IMG/VR virus record: IMGVR_UViG_3300034082_002350
Coordinates: 1-20,399 of that record
DNA length: 20,399 nucleotides
From: a virus
Strand: one strand, 5' to 3'
Below, one piece after another: positions 14,371 through 19,719 of this stretch. Numbering within the stretch: position 1 is the first letter of the stretch; each line of letters opens with the position of its first letter. A model generated the notes under the pieces. The model did no database searches and was not told the DNA's origin. It saw nothing but the letters and a program-made list of their open reading frames with translations. Both the position numbers and the translations under genes were made by a program.

Positions 14371-14521
14371 TGACAGTTTTTTTCTGTGATTTATTAATGT
14401 ATGGACCAAGATCTGCCTTAACAGATCCGTCTTTTCTTAAACGAACAATTCTTCCATTTTTAATTTGCATAGGATTGAATGCCTGGTTTGAATAATAAGA
14501 AGCAGAAGATCTTTTAGCCAT
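14363..14521 (-). CDS. Small basic hypothetical protein (52 aa)
   Basis: A 52-residue basic protein: MAKRSSASYYSNQAFNPMQI then NGRIVRLRKDGSVKADLG and KSQKKTVNG. Ser/Tyr/Asn-rich N-terminus and a Lys/Arg-rich middle, no Cys, no membrane segment. It starts in a TAATG overlap with 14521-15285 and its stop sits inside an 8-nt overlap with 14002-14370, so it is translated between the two proteins that share a C-terminal motif. A small structural or nucleic-acid-binding protein is possible; I do not recognise it. Confidence 0.6.
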   Translation of the reverse strand: MAKRSSASYYSNQAFNPMQIKNGRIVRLRKDGSVKADLGPYINKSQKKTVNG

Positions 14522-15285
14522 TACTTTGTAAATCCTTTCGGATCAAATACACTACCGTCCCAAATTGTTTTGGTAGTCTTTGTTTCAGTTTTATATGTTC
14601 CACCACGTCTTTTATATTCAGCAACTACCCAAGCATTGGCGACAGCAGATGGATATACATCAAACTTATCTTTTGCTGCTTGCACAACTCTTGCATAAAG
14701 TTTAGGATTTGATGGATTACTTCCACCACGTCTTGGCTTAATCATGTCTTCATAATTAGGTTTTTCTGCTTTACCAATTTGTGCATCATACATTGCCATT
14801 AATGTTTCTGAGTCTGTTTCTGGAATTCCTGAATCAGTTGAACCCATTTCAACTACAAGATCTACTGATACAGATAATGATTCAATTTTAATAACTTCAG
14901 ACATGCGATGATAAGAAACATATGGCTTTTCTTCCCATGCACCGTCTTCTTCTTCATATTCACGAACAATAACTGGCTTATCATTTTCTATATATTCCAT
15001 AGAATATTCTGATCCTGGCAATCCAAGCAATCCTGGATTAGTCATTACGTATTCAACACGACCAACCATGTTTTTATTATCTTCGCCCATATACATTACA
15101 AAGTCGCCTTCTTTAATTTCATACATACTTTTTCCTATGTTACCTTCAGAGCGATTAATTGCATAAATTTGTGCTGCTGCTTCTGCCCTTGTCTGGTGGC
15201 ACCCCATAACTTCATTGGTACCTTCTTTTAATGCTGGGTATCCAGAACATCCGAATGAGCCTTTGGCTCCAACTCTATATGGCAT
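14521..15285 (-). CDS. Multi-part conserved phage protein with C-terminal IWDGSVFD motif
   Basis: A 254-residue protein in at least three parts. (1) Residues 1-50, GAKGSFGCSGYPALKE ... VMGCHQTRAEAAAQIYAIN, a Cys-containing module common at the start of phage prohead-associated proteins. (2) About 55-135, EIKEGDFVMYMGEDNKNMVG ... PGLLGLPGSEYSMEYI ... YVSYHRMSEVIKI, the small domain often found beside XkdF-type prohead proteases. (3) About 195-235, KLYARVVQAAKDKFDVYPSA ... VVAEYKRRGGTYKT, a helical Tyr/Lys-rich module seen in many phages. It ends TIWDGSVFDPKGFTK. No protease triad is visible. GGAGG lies 6-10 nt before ATG 15285. It likely belongs to the head module by family context; the exact role is unknown. 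Confidence 0.68.
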   Translation of the reverse strand: MPYRVGAKGSFGCSGYPALKEGTNEVMGCHQTRAEAAAQIYAINRSEGNIGKSMYEIKEGDFVMYMGEDNKNMVGRVEYVMTNPGLLGLPGSEYSMEYIENDKPVIVREYEEEDGAWEEKPYVSYHRMSEVIKIESLSVSVDLVVEMGSTDSGIPETDSETLMAMYDAQIGKAEKPNYEDMIKPRRGGSNPSNPKLYARVVQAAKDKFDVYPSAVANAWVVAEYKRRGGTYKTETKTTKTIWDGSVFDPKGFTK

Positions 15286-15307
15286 AGCAAACCTCCTAGG
15301 TTATATA

Positions 15308-15320
15308 CTGATTATATCAG
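15308..15320 (-). promoter_or_regulatory. Extended -10 promoter overlapped by a palindrome
   Basis: On the minus strand CTGATATAATCAG: a TG-A-TATAAT extended -10 (15319-15311) that also forms a perfect inverted repeat, CTGAT-ATA-ATCAG. It lies 23 nt before ATG 15285, leaving a short leader with the GGAGG ribosome site. No good -35 is seen, as expected for an extended -10. The palindrome over the -10 could be a repressor site. The TGA of the preceding gene lies inside it. Confidence 0.5.
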
Positions 15321-15658
15321 AGTTCTTCTTTAGGAGATATCAATAGACGTTTAATTTCATGCAAGGACCATTGGTCTTTTGCTGAAAGTTTATTAATTTC
15401 TTCTTTATTTAATGCTTTTTCCGATAGTGTTATTATTGGGTCTTTTTCAAATAGATCAATGTTTATATACCCTTTTTCCCAAAGTCCCATAACCTCAGTA
15501 TTGACGCTTGAAATATGATCCTCATATAGTTCTGGCATAAGTTCTTTAATTTTAGGAGTAAAAGCATAAAGCAACTCTCCAGTTTGAGAATCAACTCCAG
15601 CAGCCTGAATTCCACCCTTTAGTATAAGATCTTCTATCAGTTCTTCATCACTCATCAT
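15317..15658 (-). CDS. Hypothetical protein, winged-helix-like (113 aa)
   Basis: A 113-residue protein from ATG 15658 (ATG 15655 also possible; a TTG at 15664 is open). Content: LIEDLILKGGIQAAGVDSQT, GELLYAFTPKIKELMPELYE, EVMGLWEKGYINIDLF and PIITLSEKALNKEEINKL. The pattern 'helix, helix, T-G-x-x-L-Y-x-F-T-x-K, helix, L-W-x-x-G-(strand)' resembles a small winged-helix DNA- or protein-binding module recurrent in phages. No known family is claimed. It overlaps the upstream gene by 11 nt, and its stop overlaps the promoter at 15308-15320. Confidence 0.6.
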   Translation of the reverse strand: MMSDEELIEDLILKGGIQAAGVDSQTGELLYAFTPKIKELMPELYEDHISSVNTEVMGLWEKGYINIDLFEKDPIITLSEKALNKEEINKLSAKDQWSLHEIKRLLISPKEEL

Positions 15659-16130
15659 AACCAACCACTTCTTTATCTATAATTGCATTATTTTTTAATT
15701 TTATAAATGGACCTTTTTCAAAATCTATATCTTTTAACTTTTTCATAAAAGGACAAAAAGTTCTTGCTTGTTTCATACATTCTATATGAAATGGATAAAA
15801 ATCTGAAAAAACAACTGGTCCGATTTCTGTTACTTTTTTAAAATCTGAAGTTATCCATCTTATTGTATTGTCATTATTTTGAAATTTTATTCCACAATAT
15901 GGACAGACTTCATTTTTATATATTTTGTTTTCATTTTCTATGTTTAATGATAGCAACATTTTTTCTTTAAATGCTGGTTTTGATTGCCAAGGTATTGGAA
16001 CTTTTTTTGCTAGCCCCAATCTTCTATATTCACTATAGTTATATGTAGTAATAGCAATTGGCCTTGGAAGTCCTTCTTTATCTTTATTCTTTTCATTCCA
16101 AAATACAGGTTTTAAAAAAATATTTTTCAT
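15648..16130 (-). CDS. Zinc-binding hypothetical protein (160 aa)
   Basis: A 160-residue soluble protein with a zinc-site layout: VCPYCGIKF (Cys76 and Cys79), later FHIECMKQARTFCPFMKKL with His114, Cys117 and Cys125. It resembles phage proteins with a split C-x2-C / H-x2-C zinc knot. The N-terminal part (PRPIAITTYNYSEYRRLG) is rich in Pro/Tyr/Arg. No catalytic motif is evident. ATG 16130 lies 2 nt after the thioredoxin stop. Because of the short AT-rich spacer there is no clear ribosome site and translation is probably coupled. Function unknown. Confidence 0.62.
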   Translation of the reverse strand: MKNIFLKPVFWNEKNKDKEGLPRPIAITTYNYSEYRRLGLAKKVPIPWQSKPAFKEKMLLSLNIENENKIYKNEVCPYCGIKFQNNDNTIRWITSDFKKVTEIGPVVFSDFYPFHIECMKQARTFCPFMKKLKDIDFEKGPFIKLKNNAIIDKEVVGYDE

Positions 16131-16131
16131 T

Positions 16132-16386
16132 TTACATCACAAAATTAATAAAATTAATTAATTCTATTTTTGTTTGAGCCCCAGTTATTCTTTTAATTTC
16201 AACCCCATCTTTTAATAAAATAAAAGTTGGAATAGATCTAATTTCAAATGTTTTTACAAGTTCTAGTTCACTGTCAGCATCTATAATTTGAAAAAAATAT
16301 CCATCTTTAATTAATTCTTTAACAATGGGTTTAACTTTTTTACAAGGATTGCACCAATCTGCTGTAAAATAAAGTATGTTTTTCAT
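16132..16386 (-). CDS. Thioredoxin-like protein
   Basis: An 84-residue minimal thioredoxin fold. The active site is DWCNPC (Cys12-Asn-Pro-Cys15), preceded by the strand NILYFTA, and the cis-Pro loop is RSIPTF with Pro53. FILLKDGVEIKRITGAQTK matches the last strands and the conserved Gly. It lacks the first strand and helix of full-length thioredoxins, which is common in phage versions. It would reduce disulfides or supply electrons to ribonucleotide reductase in the cytoplasm; no reductase gene lies in this window. It overlaps the nuclease gene by ATGA. The CNPC dipeptide is unusual (CGPC is standard) and may change redox potential. Confidence 0.85.
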   Translation of the reverse strand: MKNILYFTADWCNPCKKVKPIVKELIKDGYFFQIIDADSELELVKTFEIRSIPTFILLKDGVEIKRITGAQTKIELINFINFVM

Positions 16387-16790
16387 TTTCCAGACTTTGC
16401 CCTAGCCTTTTTAAGTGCTTCAAAATCTTTGACTTTTGTATCACCAAGATATCCCCAAGCATATCCATCATTAATCATTTTATCGTTTAATGATTCAGTA
16501 TCACCATTTACGTATATCCAGCCAAGGATACGTCCATATTTTTCTGATGAATTCATTTTTTCAGTTTTAATTACAACGGACTTAGCATCTTTAAGATACT
16601 TTTTTAAATAATCTTTTGACTCAAGACCTAAAACCTTTTCAGCCTTGTCTGTTGTGCGAGACTCTGGCGTATCAATACCAGCAAGACGAACACGAGATGC
16701 AAATAAAATATCAAACCCTAAATCAATAATAACATCAATAGTGTCTCCATCAACAACATTTTTTACTTCTTTAACAAAATATTCATACAT
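16383..16790 (-). CDS. Staphylococcal-nuclease-like (SNase) protein
   Basis: A 135-residue thermonuclease-fold protein that cleaves nucleic acid with calcium. Seen: NVVDGDTIDV (11-20) with Asp14/Asp16, RLAGIDTPE (35-43) with Arg35, Asp40, Thr41 and Glu43, and EKYGRILGWIY (83-93) with Arg87. These catalytic residues match those of the S. aureus enzyme, even in number. NDKMINDGYAWGY (102-114) is the conserved late motif. There is no signal peptide, so it would act inside the cell, for example in host DNA degradation or DNA processing. ATG 16790 has GGTGG 7 nt upstream and overlaps the previous stop by 8 nt; an open TTG at 16823 would add 11 residues without support. Confidence 0.88.
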   Translation of the reverse strand: MYEYFVKEVKNVVDGDTIDVIIDLGFDILFASRVRLAGIDTPESRTTDKAEKVLGLESKDYLKKYLKDAKSVVIKTEKMNSSEKYGRILGWIYVNGDTESLNDKMINDGYAWGYLGDTKVKDFEALKKARAKSGK

Positions 16791-17022
16791 TTTGTACCAC
16801 CAATTTTTCTCTCTCGTCAACAAGAGTTATAGCAAAAGACATCATTTTTTTATATCCTTCAGAGTTATCCATAATCTTATTGTAATGATGACCACAAAAA
16901 GTTAACTCTCCAGAAAGACCAGTAACTCTTACTAAAGCCTCTGCTGCACAGGAATCACAGCGATCAGTTGCTTTAAGAATCCATTCTTTTTCTATAACCT
17001 GTTCAGTAATCATTGTATTCAT
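16783..17022 (-). CDS. DUF7455-like zinc protein
   Basis: A 79-residue protein. ATDRCDSCAAEALVRVTG (18-35) and TFCGHHYNKIMD (41-52) give Cys22, Cys25, Cys43, His45 and His46, a one-zinc C-x2-C ... C-x-H-H layout. 'A-x-D-R-C-D-x-C-x-A-x-A ... G-x-L-x-F-C-x-H-H' is the pattern of the DUF7455 family, widespread in actinobacteria and their phages, with no known role. The last part is a helix with acidic residues. The first ATG (17022) directly follows a TATACT, so the second ATG (17013) may be the true leaderless start. The stop overlaps the nuclease start. Confidence 0.7.
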   Translation of the reverse strand: MNTMITEQVIEKEWILKATDRCDSCAAEALVRVTGLSGELTFCGHHYNKIMDNSEGYKKMMSFAITLVDEREKLVVQNV

Positions 17023-17028
17023 AGTATA
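17023..17028 (-). promoter_or_regulatory. Candidate -10 for the DUF7455-like gene
   Basis: TATACT on the minus strand abuts ATG 17022. A start site about 7 nt downstream would fall 2-3 nt before the in-frame ATG at 17013, giving a nearly leaderless message that makes a protein three residues shorter. No clear -35 or TG extension. Confidence 0.35.
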
Positions 17029-17031
17029 CCG

Positions 17032-17205
17032 CTACTTTCTATTATCAGTAGAATAAAATCCTGGAGCATTGAACATAACTCCAGGAGAAGACCATTGTCT
17101 TTGCATTATTTTATTGCAGCAAGATGGCTCTCTATCTTCACCAAATTCTCTTTTAAATTCAATGATAGAAGAGCACTCTGTGCATTTATAGTCATATGTT
17201 GGCAT
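17032..17205 (-). CDS. FmdB-family zinc-ribbon protein
   Basis: A 57-residue protein beginning MPTYDYKCTECSSIIEFKRE, the standard FmdB start 'M-P-x-Y-x-Y-x-C-x-x-C'. Cys8 and Cys11 form the first zinc pair. The second pair, normally C-P-x-C-G, is here SCCNK with adjacent Cys29 and Cys30, which is degenerate. SPGVMFNAPGFYSTD (40-54) is the family's typical end motif (F-x-G-x-G-F-Y-x-T-D). The protein is small and probably binds DNA, RNA or a protein partner; FmdB was first noted beside formamidase regulation. No ribosome site is clear before ATG 17205. It lies 21 nt after the exported-protein gene in transcription order. Confidence 0.78.
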   Translation of the reverse strand: MPTYDYKCTECSSIIEFKREFGEDREPSCCNKIMQRQWSSPGVMFNAPGFYSTDNRK

Positions 17206-17226
17206 TACTTATGTATATTTTTTCTA

Positions 17227-17838
17227 TTATTTTACCCAATTGCCCAAAAGACGCAGCAATGTTTGTATTTTAGAATTAATTAACTTTAATTGAGAAGTAA
17301 CGCTTTTTTGTAAAATTTCGTTTTCTGTTGATCTTTTTTCAAAAGTTATTGTTTCTATTTCTGAATCTTTTTTAACAGAAATGATTGCAGAAGTATTTTC
17401 TTTTGGAGAAGTTTCTTTTAAAAGATCTGAAACATTACCATGGTAATCTATGGTATCGTTATAATTAAATGTAAATGCTCTTCCATTTACAGTAGTTTTT
17501 GATTCTACGTTTACACCATCTTGGTCTACTTCTATTTCAGACCTAACCACTACGTCTGGAGTATTCATAGTAAAAGTTCCATTATTATATGATGTTGTTC
17601 CTGGACCCTGCCAGAATCCACCACGGTTTTCATTAGTTACTGGATCTGCTGCTACCTGCGGAACAACTTTATTTCCACCAAATTCTCCACTAGAACATGC
17701 AGAACCACAAACAATAATATTAGTTACATTGCCAGCACTATCTAAAACAGCATATGTTCCATCTGCATTTGCTGTAGAAGGGGCAATTCCTGTTGCTATA
17801 ATACTTAGTATAAAAATTAACTTTAATTTATTTTTCAT
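17227..17838 (-). CDS. Secreted protein of unknown function (phage-encoded exported protein)
   Basis: A 203-residue exported protein. A Sec signal peptide is clear: KNKLK, a hydrophobic core (LIFILSIIATGIA), and an A-N-A site at 23-25, giving mature DGTYAVLDSAGNVTNIIVCG. Cys44 and Cys48 (VCGSACSSGEFGG) may form a disulfide. A Gly/Asn/Thr-rich beta region (RGGFWQGPGTTSYNNGTF, VNGRAFTFNYNDTIDY) precedes a long basic helical end (LKLINSKIQTLLRLLGNWVK). I believe similar N-terminal domains occur in environmental actinobacterial and phage contigs, but no function is known. ATG 17838 has GGAG 7-10 nt upstream and the best promoter in the window (17866-17895), suggesting high expression. Envelope alteration, adhesion or blocking of other phages is conceivable, not shown. 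Confidence 0.75.
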   Translation of the reverse strand: MKNKLKLIFILSIIATGIAPSTANADGTYAVLDSAGNVTNIIVCGSACSSGEFGGNKVVPQVAADPVTNENRGGFWQGPGTTSYNNGTFTMNTPDVVVRSEIEVDQDGVNVESKTTVNGRAFTFNYNDTIDYHGNVSDLLKETSPKENTSAIISVKKDSEIETITFEKRSTENEILQKSVTSQLKLINSKIQTLLRLLGNWVK

Positions 17839-17865
17839 TTTTTCTCCTATATTAGTTATTAATTA

Positions 17866-17895
17866 ATTGTATCATTAAGATATGCTGCCTGTCAA
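17866..17895 (-). promoter_or_regulatory. Strong sigma-70-type promoter for the secreted-protein gene
   Basis: On the minus strand TTGACA (17895-17890), an 18-nt spacer, then TACAAT (17871-17866) with a TGA extension directly before it (17874-17872). This is a perfect -35, a five-of-six -10 and an extended -10 together, the strongest promoter-like sequence here. The expected start leaves a leader of about 20 nt that includes the GGAG site. The -35 lies inside the last codons of the HNH gene. Confidence 0.75.
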
Positions 17896-18150
17896 CCTAT
17901 GATAAGTTCTTATTCTATGGCAGTTTGCACAAACAACTTCACACTTTTCAATTTCTTTTTTAATTGATTTCCATGAAAAACCATCATGTATCATTCTTGA
18001 GATATTGTATTTTTTGTCTCTTAGATGGTCAAAATCTAAGATAATATGATTATTGATTCCACAATCAATGCACCCAGAGTCTTCTTTAATTTTTGCAAGT
18101 CTTTTTTTATACTCTTGCTTATTATAATGGTCTAACTCTTTGTCAGTCAT
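17875..18150 (-). CDS. Small HNH endonuclease
   Basis: A 91-residue free-standing HNH nuclease. SGCIDCG (Cys27, Cys30) and VVCANCHRIR (Cys74, Cys77) form the structural zinc site. DFDHLRDKKYNISRMI (39-54) holds the catalytic D-x-D-H with His42 as general base, and N76-x-H78 completes the H-N-H set. The N-terminal helix (NKQEYKKRLAKIK) is basic. ATG 18150 is preferred over TTG 18159, because the extended -10 at 18159-18167 would start transcription at the ATG. It could act in genome packaging, as a mobile nuclease, or in defence against rivals. It follows a structured RNA candidate and its 3' end carries the -35 of the next gene. Confidence 0.85.
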   Translation of the reverse strand: MTDKELDHYNKQEYKKRLAKIKEDSGCIDCGINNHIILDFDHLRDKKYNISRMIHDGFSWKSIKKEIEKCEVVCANCHRIRTYHRLTGSIS

Positions 18151-18158
18151 TAAATACA

Positions 18159-18167
18159 ATTATATCA
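18159..18167 (-). promoter_or_regulatory. Extended -10 for a leaderless HNH transcript
   Basis: TG-A-TATAAT on the minus strand (18167-18159) ends 8 nt before ATG 18150, with no ribosome site between, so transcription should begin 0-2 nt from the start codon. No good -35 is visible. It lies 11 nt after the closing stem of the RNA candidate at 18179-18257, so the HNH message need not include that element. Confidence 0.6.
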
Positions 18168-18178
18168 GTGTGTATAAG

Positions 18179-18257
18179 CCCTACACAGGTATTCCAAGCA
18201 CTTAAGCCAGGGAATATATAGAAAGGTAACTACTCCATCCCAAGGTCCTGTGTAGGG
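18179..18257 (-). ncRNA. Structured RNA candidate closed by an 11-bp stem
   Basis: In the gap between hsp20 and the HNH gene, CCCTACACAGG (18257-18247 on the minus strand) pairs perfectly with CCTGTGTAGGG (18189-18179), closing a 57-nt interior. Inside, TATTCC (18216-18211) pairs with GGAATA (18195-18190) around a 15-nt loop that contains the palindrome CTTAAG, a possible kissing contact. A TATAAT at 18272-18267 lies 7 nt before position 18260, so a minus-strand transcript would begin at the foot of the stem. There is no U-run after the stem, so it may be either a processed small RNA or a leader element. It does not resemble a tRNA. The minus strand is chosen on the promoter; the stem itself is symmetric. 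Identity unknown. Confidence 0.55.
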
Positions 18258-18266
18258 ACTATCTAT

Positions 18267-18272
18267 ATTATA
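18267..18272 (-). promoter_or_regulatory. -10 element at the foot of the RNA candidate
   Basis: A perfect TATAAT (18272-18267 on the minus strand) directly follows the hsp20 stop codon and sits 7 nt before the expected start at about 18260, three bases outside the 11-bp stem. No TG extension or clear -35 is present in the hsp20 end. Its spacing to the stem is the reason the RNA is placed on this strand. Confidence 0.4.
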
Positions 18273-18689
18273 CTACTTGATCTTAATAGACTTAGGCTTC
18301 TTTTCTTCTGGAACTATTCTATCAATATGAATTGTTAGCATACCGTCCTTAAGTTCAGCACCAGTAACTTCCATGTATTCACCAAGAGCAAATGTGCGGG
18401 TAAATTTACGACCAGCAATCCCCTTATGAACAACTTCAGCATCTGTTACTTCTACAAGTTCTCCCTTAATGACAAGAGATCCATTATCAACGGAAACATC
18501 AATGTCATCTTTTGAAAATCCTGCTACTGCAAGAGATAGTTTATATGTATCTTCATCTAATTTAAGAAGATCGTATGGAGGATAAGATTGAGAGTTTGTT
18601 CTATGTGCATTATTAAGTCTGGCCAACTCTCTATTCCAGCCAATAAAAAAAGGATCATTAAATAGATCCATAGTTAGGTTTGTTACCAT
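18273..18689 (-). CDS. Small heat-shock protein (Hsp20, IbpA-like)
   Basis: A 138-residue alpha-crystallin-type chaperone that holds unfolding proteins in solution without ATP. Seen: the start of the domain YPPYDLLKLDEDTYKLSLAV (36-55), AGFSKDDIDVSVDNGSLVIK (56-75), HKGIAGRKFTRTFALGEYME (88-107), and the G-x-L motif as DGMLTIHI (115-122), with a VPEEKKPKSIKIK tail that carries the I-x-I oligomer contact (I135-K-I137). This order, notably G-I-A-x-R-x-F-x-R-x-F, is the IbpA/B type common in bacteria and in cyanophages. ATG 18689 has GGGG 8-11 nt upstream. It is the first gene of the minus-strand block, with a TG-C-TATAAT promoter at 18748-18756. It may protect virion or polymerase proteins during infection. 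Confidence 0.9.
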   Translation of the reverse strand: MVTNLTMDLFNDPFFIGWNRELARLNNAHRTNSQSYPPYDLLKLDEDTYKLSLAVAGFSKDDIDVSVDNGSLVIKGELVEVTDAEVVHKGIAGRKFTRTFALGEYMEVTGAELKDGMLTIHIDRIVPEEKKPKSIKIK

Positions 18690-18747
18690 TTTTATTCCCC
18701 TTTCAAGCGAATAAGTTAATTTACCCCCCTATTGGGCAGGTATATAT

Positions 18748-18756
18748 ATTATAGCA
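18748..18756 (-). promoter_or_regulatory. Extended -10 promoter for hsp20
   Basis: TG-C-TATAAT on the minus strand (18756-18748), with a leader of about 50 nt containing the GGGG ribosome site. No strong -35. It is 10 bp from the oppositely facing extended -10 of the GT61-like gene (18763-18771), so the two promoters may compete. A C-rich run (CCCCCC at 18724-18729 on the plus strand) sits in the leader. Confidence 0.5.
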
Positions 18757-18762
18757 CAAAAC

Positions 18763-18771
18763 TGATATACT
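18763..18771 (+). promoter_or_regulatory. Extended -10 for a leaderless GT61-like gene
   Basis: TG-A-TATACT on the plus strand ends 6 nt before ATG 18778, so the first transcribed base should be at or next to the start codon. There is no ribosome site in between. It shares the core TGATAtAcT with the sites at 15308-15320, 17866-17874 and 18159-18167. Confidence 0.55.
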
Positions 18772-18777
18772 ATAAAA

Positions 18778-19719
18778 ATGGAAACGCAGTATAAATACTC
18801 AAATAAAAAAGAATATATGCACAGTAGTGGTCCAATACCAATTTTTGAATTGTCTGATTTTAAAATTATAAATAATGACAGCAACATTATTAAAAATTTT
18901 AATGGATTGTATTTTCCAGTTTTTTATGGCGTTAACTATGCATTACTACTAAATGACTATATTGGCACATTTTTAAAATTAAAAAAAGATTATCCAGATT
19001 TAAAGATTATATTTTTTACATCAAAAAATTTAAAAAATATAGTAAATAAACCAGGTTTTGAAATAGCGTCTGATGATTTTATAAAATATTTTAATTGCGA
19101 GTTAGTTGATGTTGACACAGACAATTACTTTTTTGATAAAATTATACTTACCGAAGGTGACTTGCCAGTTATTCCACATCACATATATTCTGGAAGTCAG
19201 TGGAGGTATAATGAACTATCAGAACCCGTAAAGTATTGGTGGTGTGATTCTTTAAAAGAAATAACAAATTATTTTAATAAAGAACTATTTGACCTTGAGG
19301 GGAAAAAATTATACATAACAAGAAAATTTGTTAATAAAATATATCATTCTAAAAATGATTCCTGGAGTATTAAAAGAAGACATGATGTTATGTATGATGA
19401 TTTATTTGAAAATGAATTAATTAAAAATAAATATTTTGTTTTTGATGGAAACGGTGAAGGATTTTTTAAACAAATAAATTTATCCTACAATGCAAAAATT
19501 TTTGTTTCAATTGAGGGAAGTTCTTTTTTTAATGCAATCTGGTGTAAAGATGAAACTCCAATAGTTGTAATTAAAGTTAAAGATGACTATACATTTTACC
19601 ATGCAGAACTTTTAAGAATGCTTAACAAAAAAAATGTTATAGAAATAGATGTTTCTAAGATGAACCCAAAAGATGGAATTAGTTTTATTATAGAAACAAT
19701 AAATAAAATTATTGAATAA
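18778..19719 (+). CDS. GT61-like (DUF563) glycosyltransferase
   Basis: A 313-residue protein with a GT61-type C-terminal half: KLYITRKFVNK (177-187) corresponds to the family's 'L-Y-I-x-R', FVFDGNGEGFFKQINLSYNA (220-239) to the E-x-x-x-F-x-x-Q-I block, and IFVSIEGSSFFNAIWC (241-256) to the H-G-A-x-L-x-N-x-x-F block, with E-G-S in place of the usual H-G-A. This change may affect activity. The N-terminal half has WWC and repeated Asp/Tyr. It is distinct from the transferase at 1533-2303. It begins leaderless and ends in an 11-nt overlap with the converging carbamoyltransferase gene, with no terminator. It likely belongs to the same glycan pathway. Confidence 0.6.
   Translation: METQYKYSNKKEYMHSSGPIPIFELSDFKIINNDSNIIKNFNGLYFPVFYGVNYALLLNDYIGTFLKLKKDYPDLKIIFFTSKNLKNIVNKPGFEIASDDFIKYFNCELVDVDTDNYFFDKIILTEGDLPVIPHHIYSGSQWRYNELSEPVKYWWCDSLKEITNYFNKELFDLEGKKLYITRKFVNKIYHSKNDSWSIKRRHDVMYDDLFENELIKNKYFVFDGNGEGFFKQINLSYNAKIFVSIEGSSFFNAIWCKDETPIVVIKVKDDYTFYHAELLRMLNKKNVIEIDVSKMNPKDGISFIIETINKIIE

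Noticed and set aside
14371-14409. TTG 14409 start of the 14002-14370 gene
   Set aside because: An AAGG lies upstream, but it would overlap the small basic gene by 47 nt, while ATG 14370 gives the common 8-nt overlap.
15317-15664. TTG 15664 as start of the winged-helix-like gene
   Set aside because: Two ATG codons follow within nine bases and fit the overlap style of the neighbours better.
18179-18257. HEARO/IsrB guide RNA, or group I intron remnant, next to an HNH gene
   Set aside because: The HNH protein is only 91 residues with no RuvC part, there is no interrupted gene, and the folded region is about 79 nt, too short and differently built.
18179-18257. Reading the 11-bp repeat as a simple terminator
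   Set aside because: The 57-nt interior is too long for an efficient terminator hairpin, and no U-run follows on either strand.
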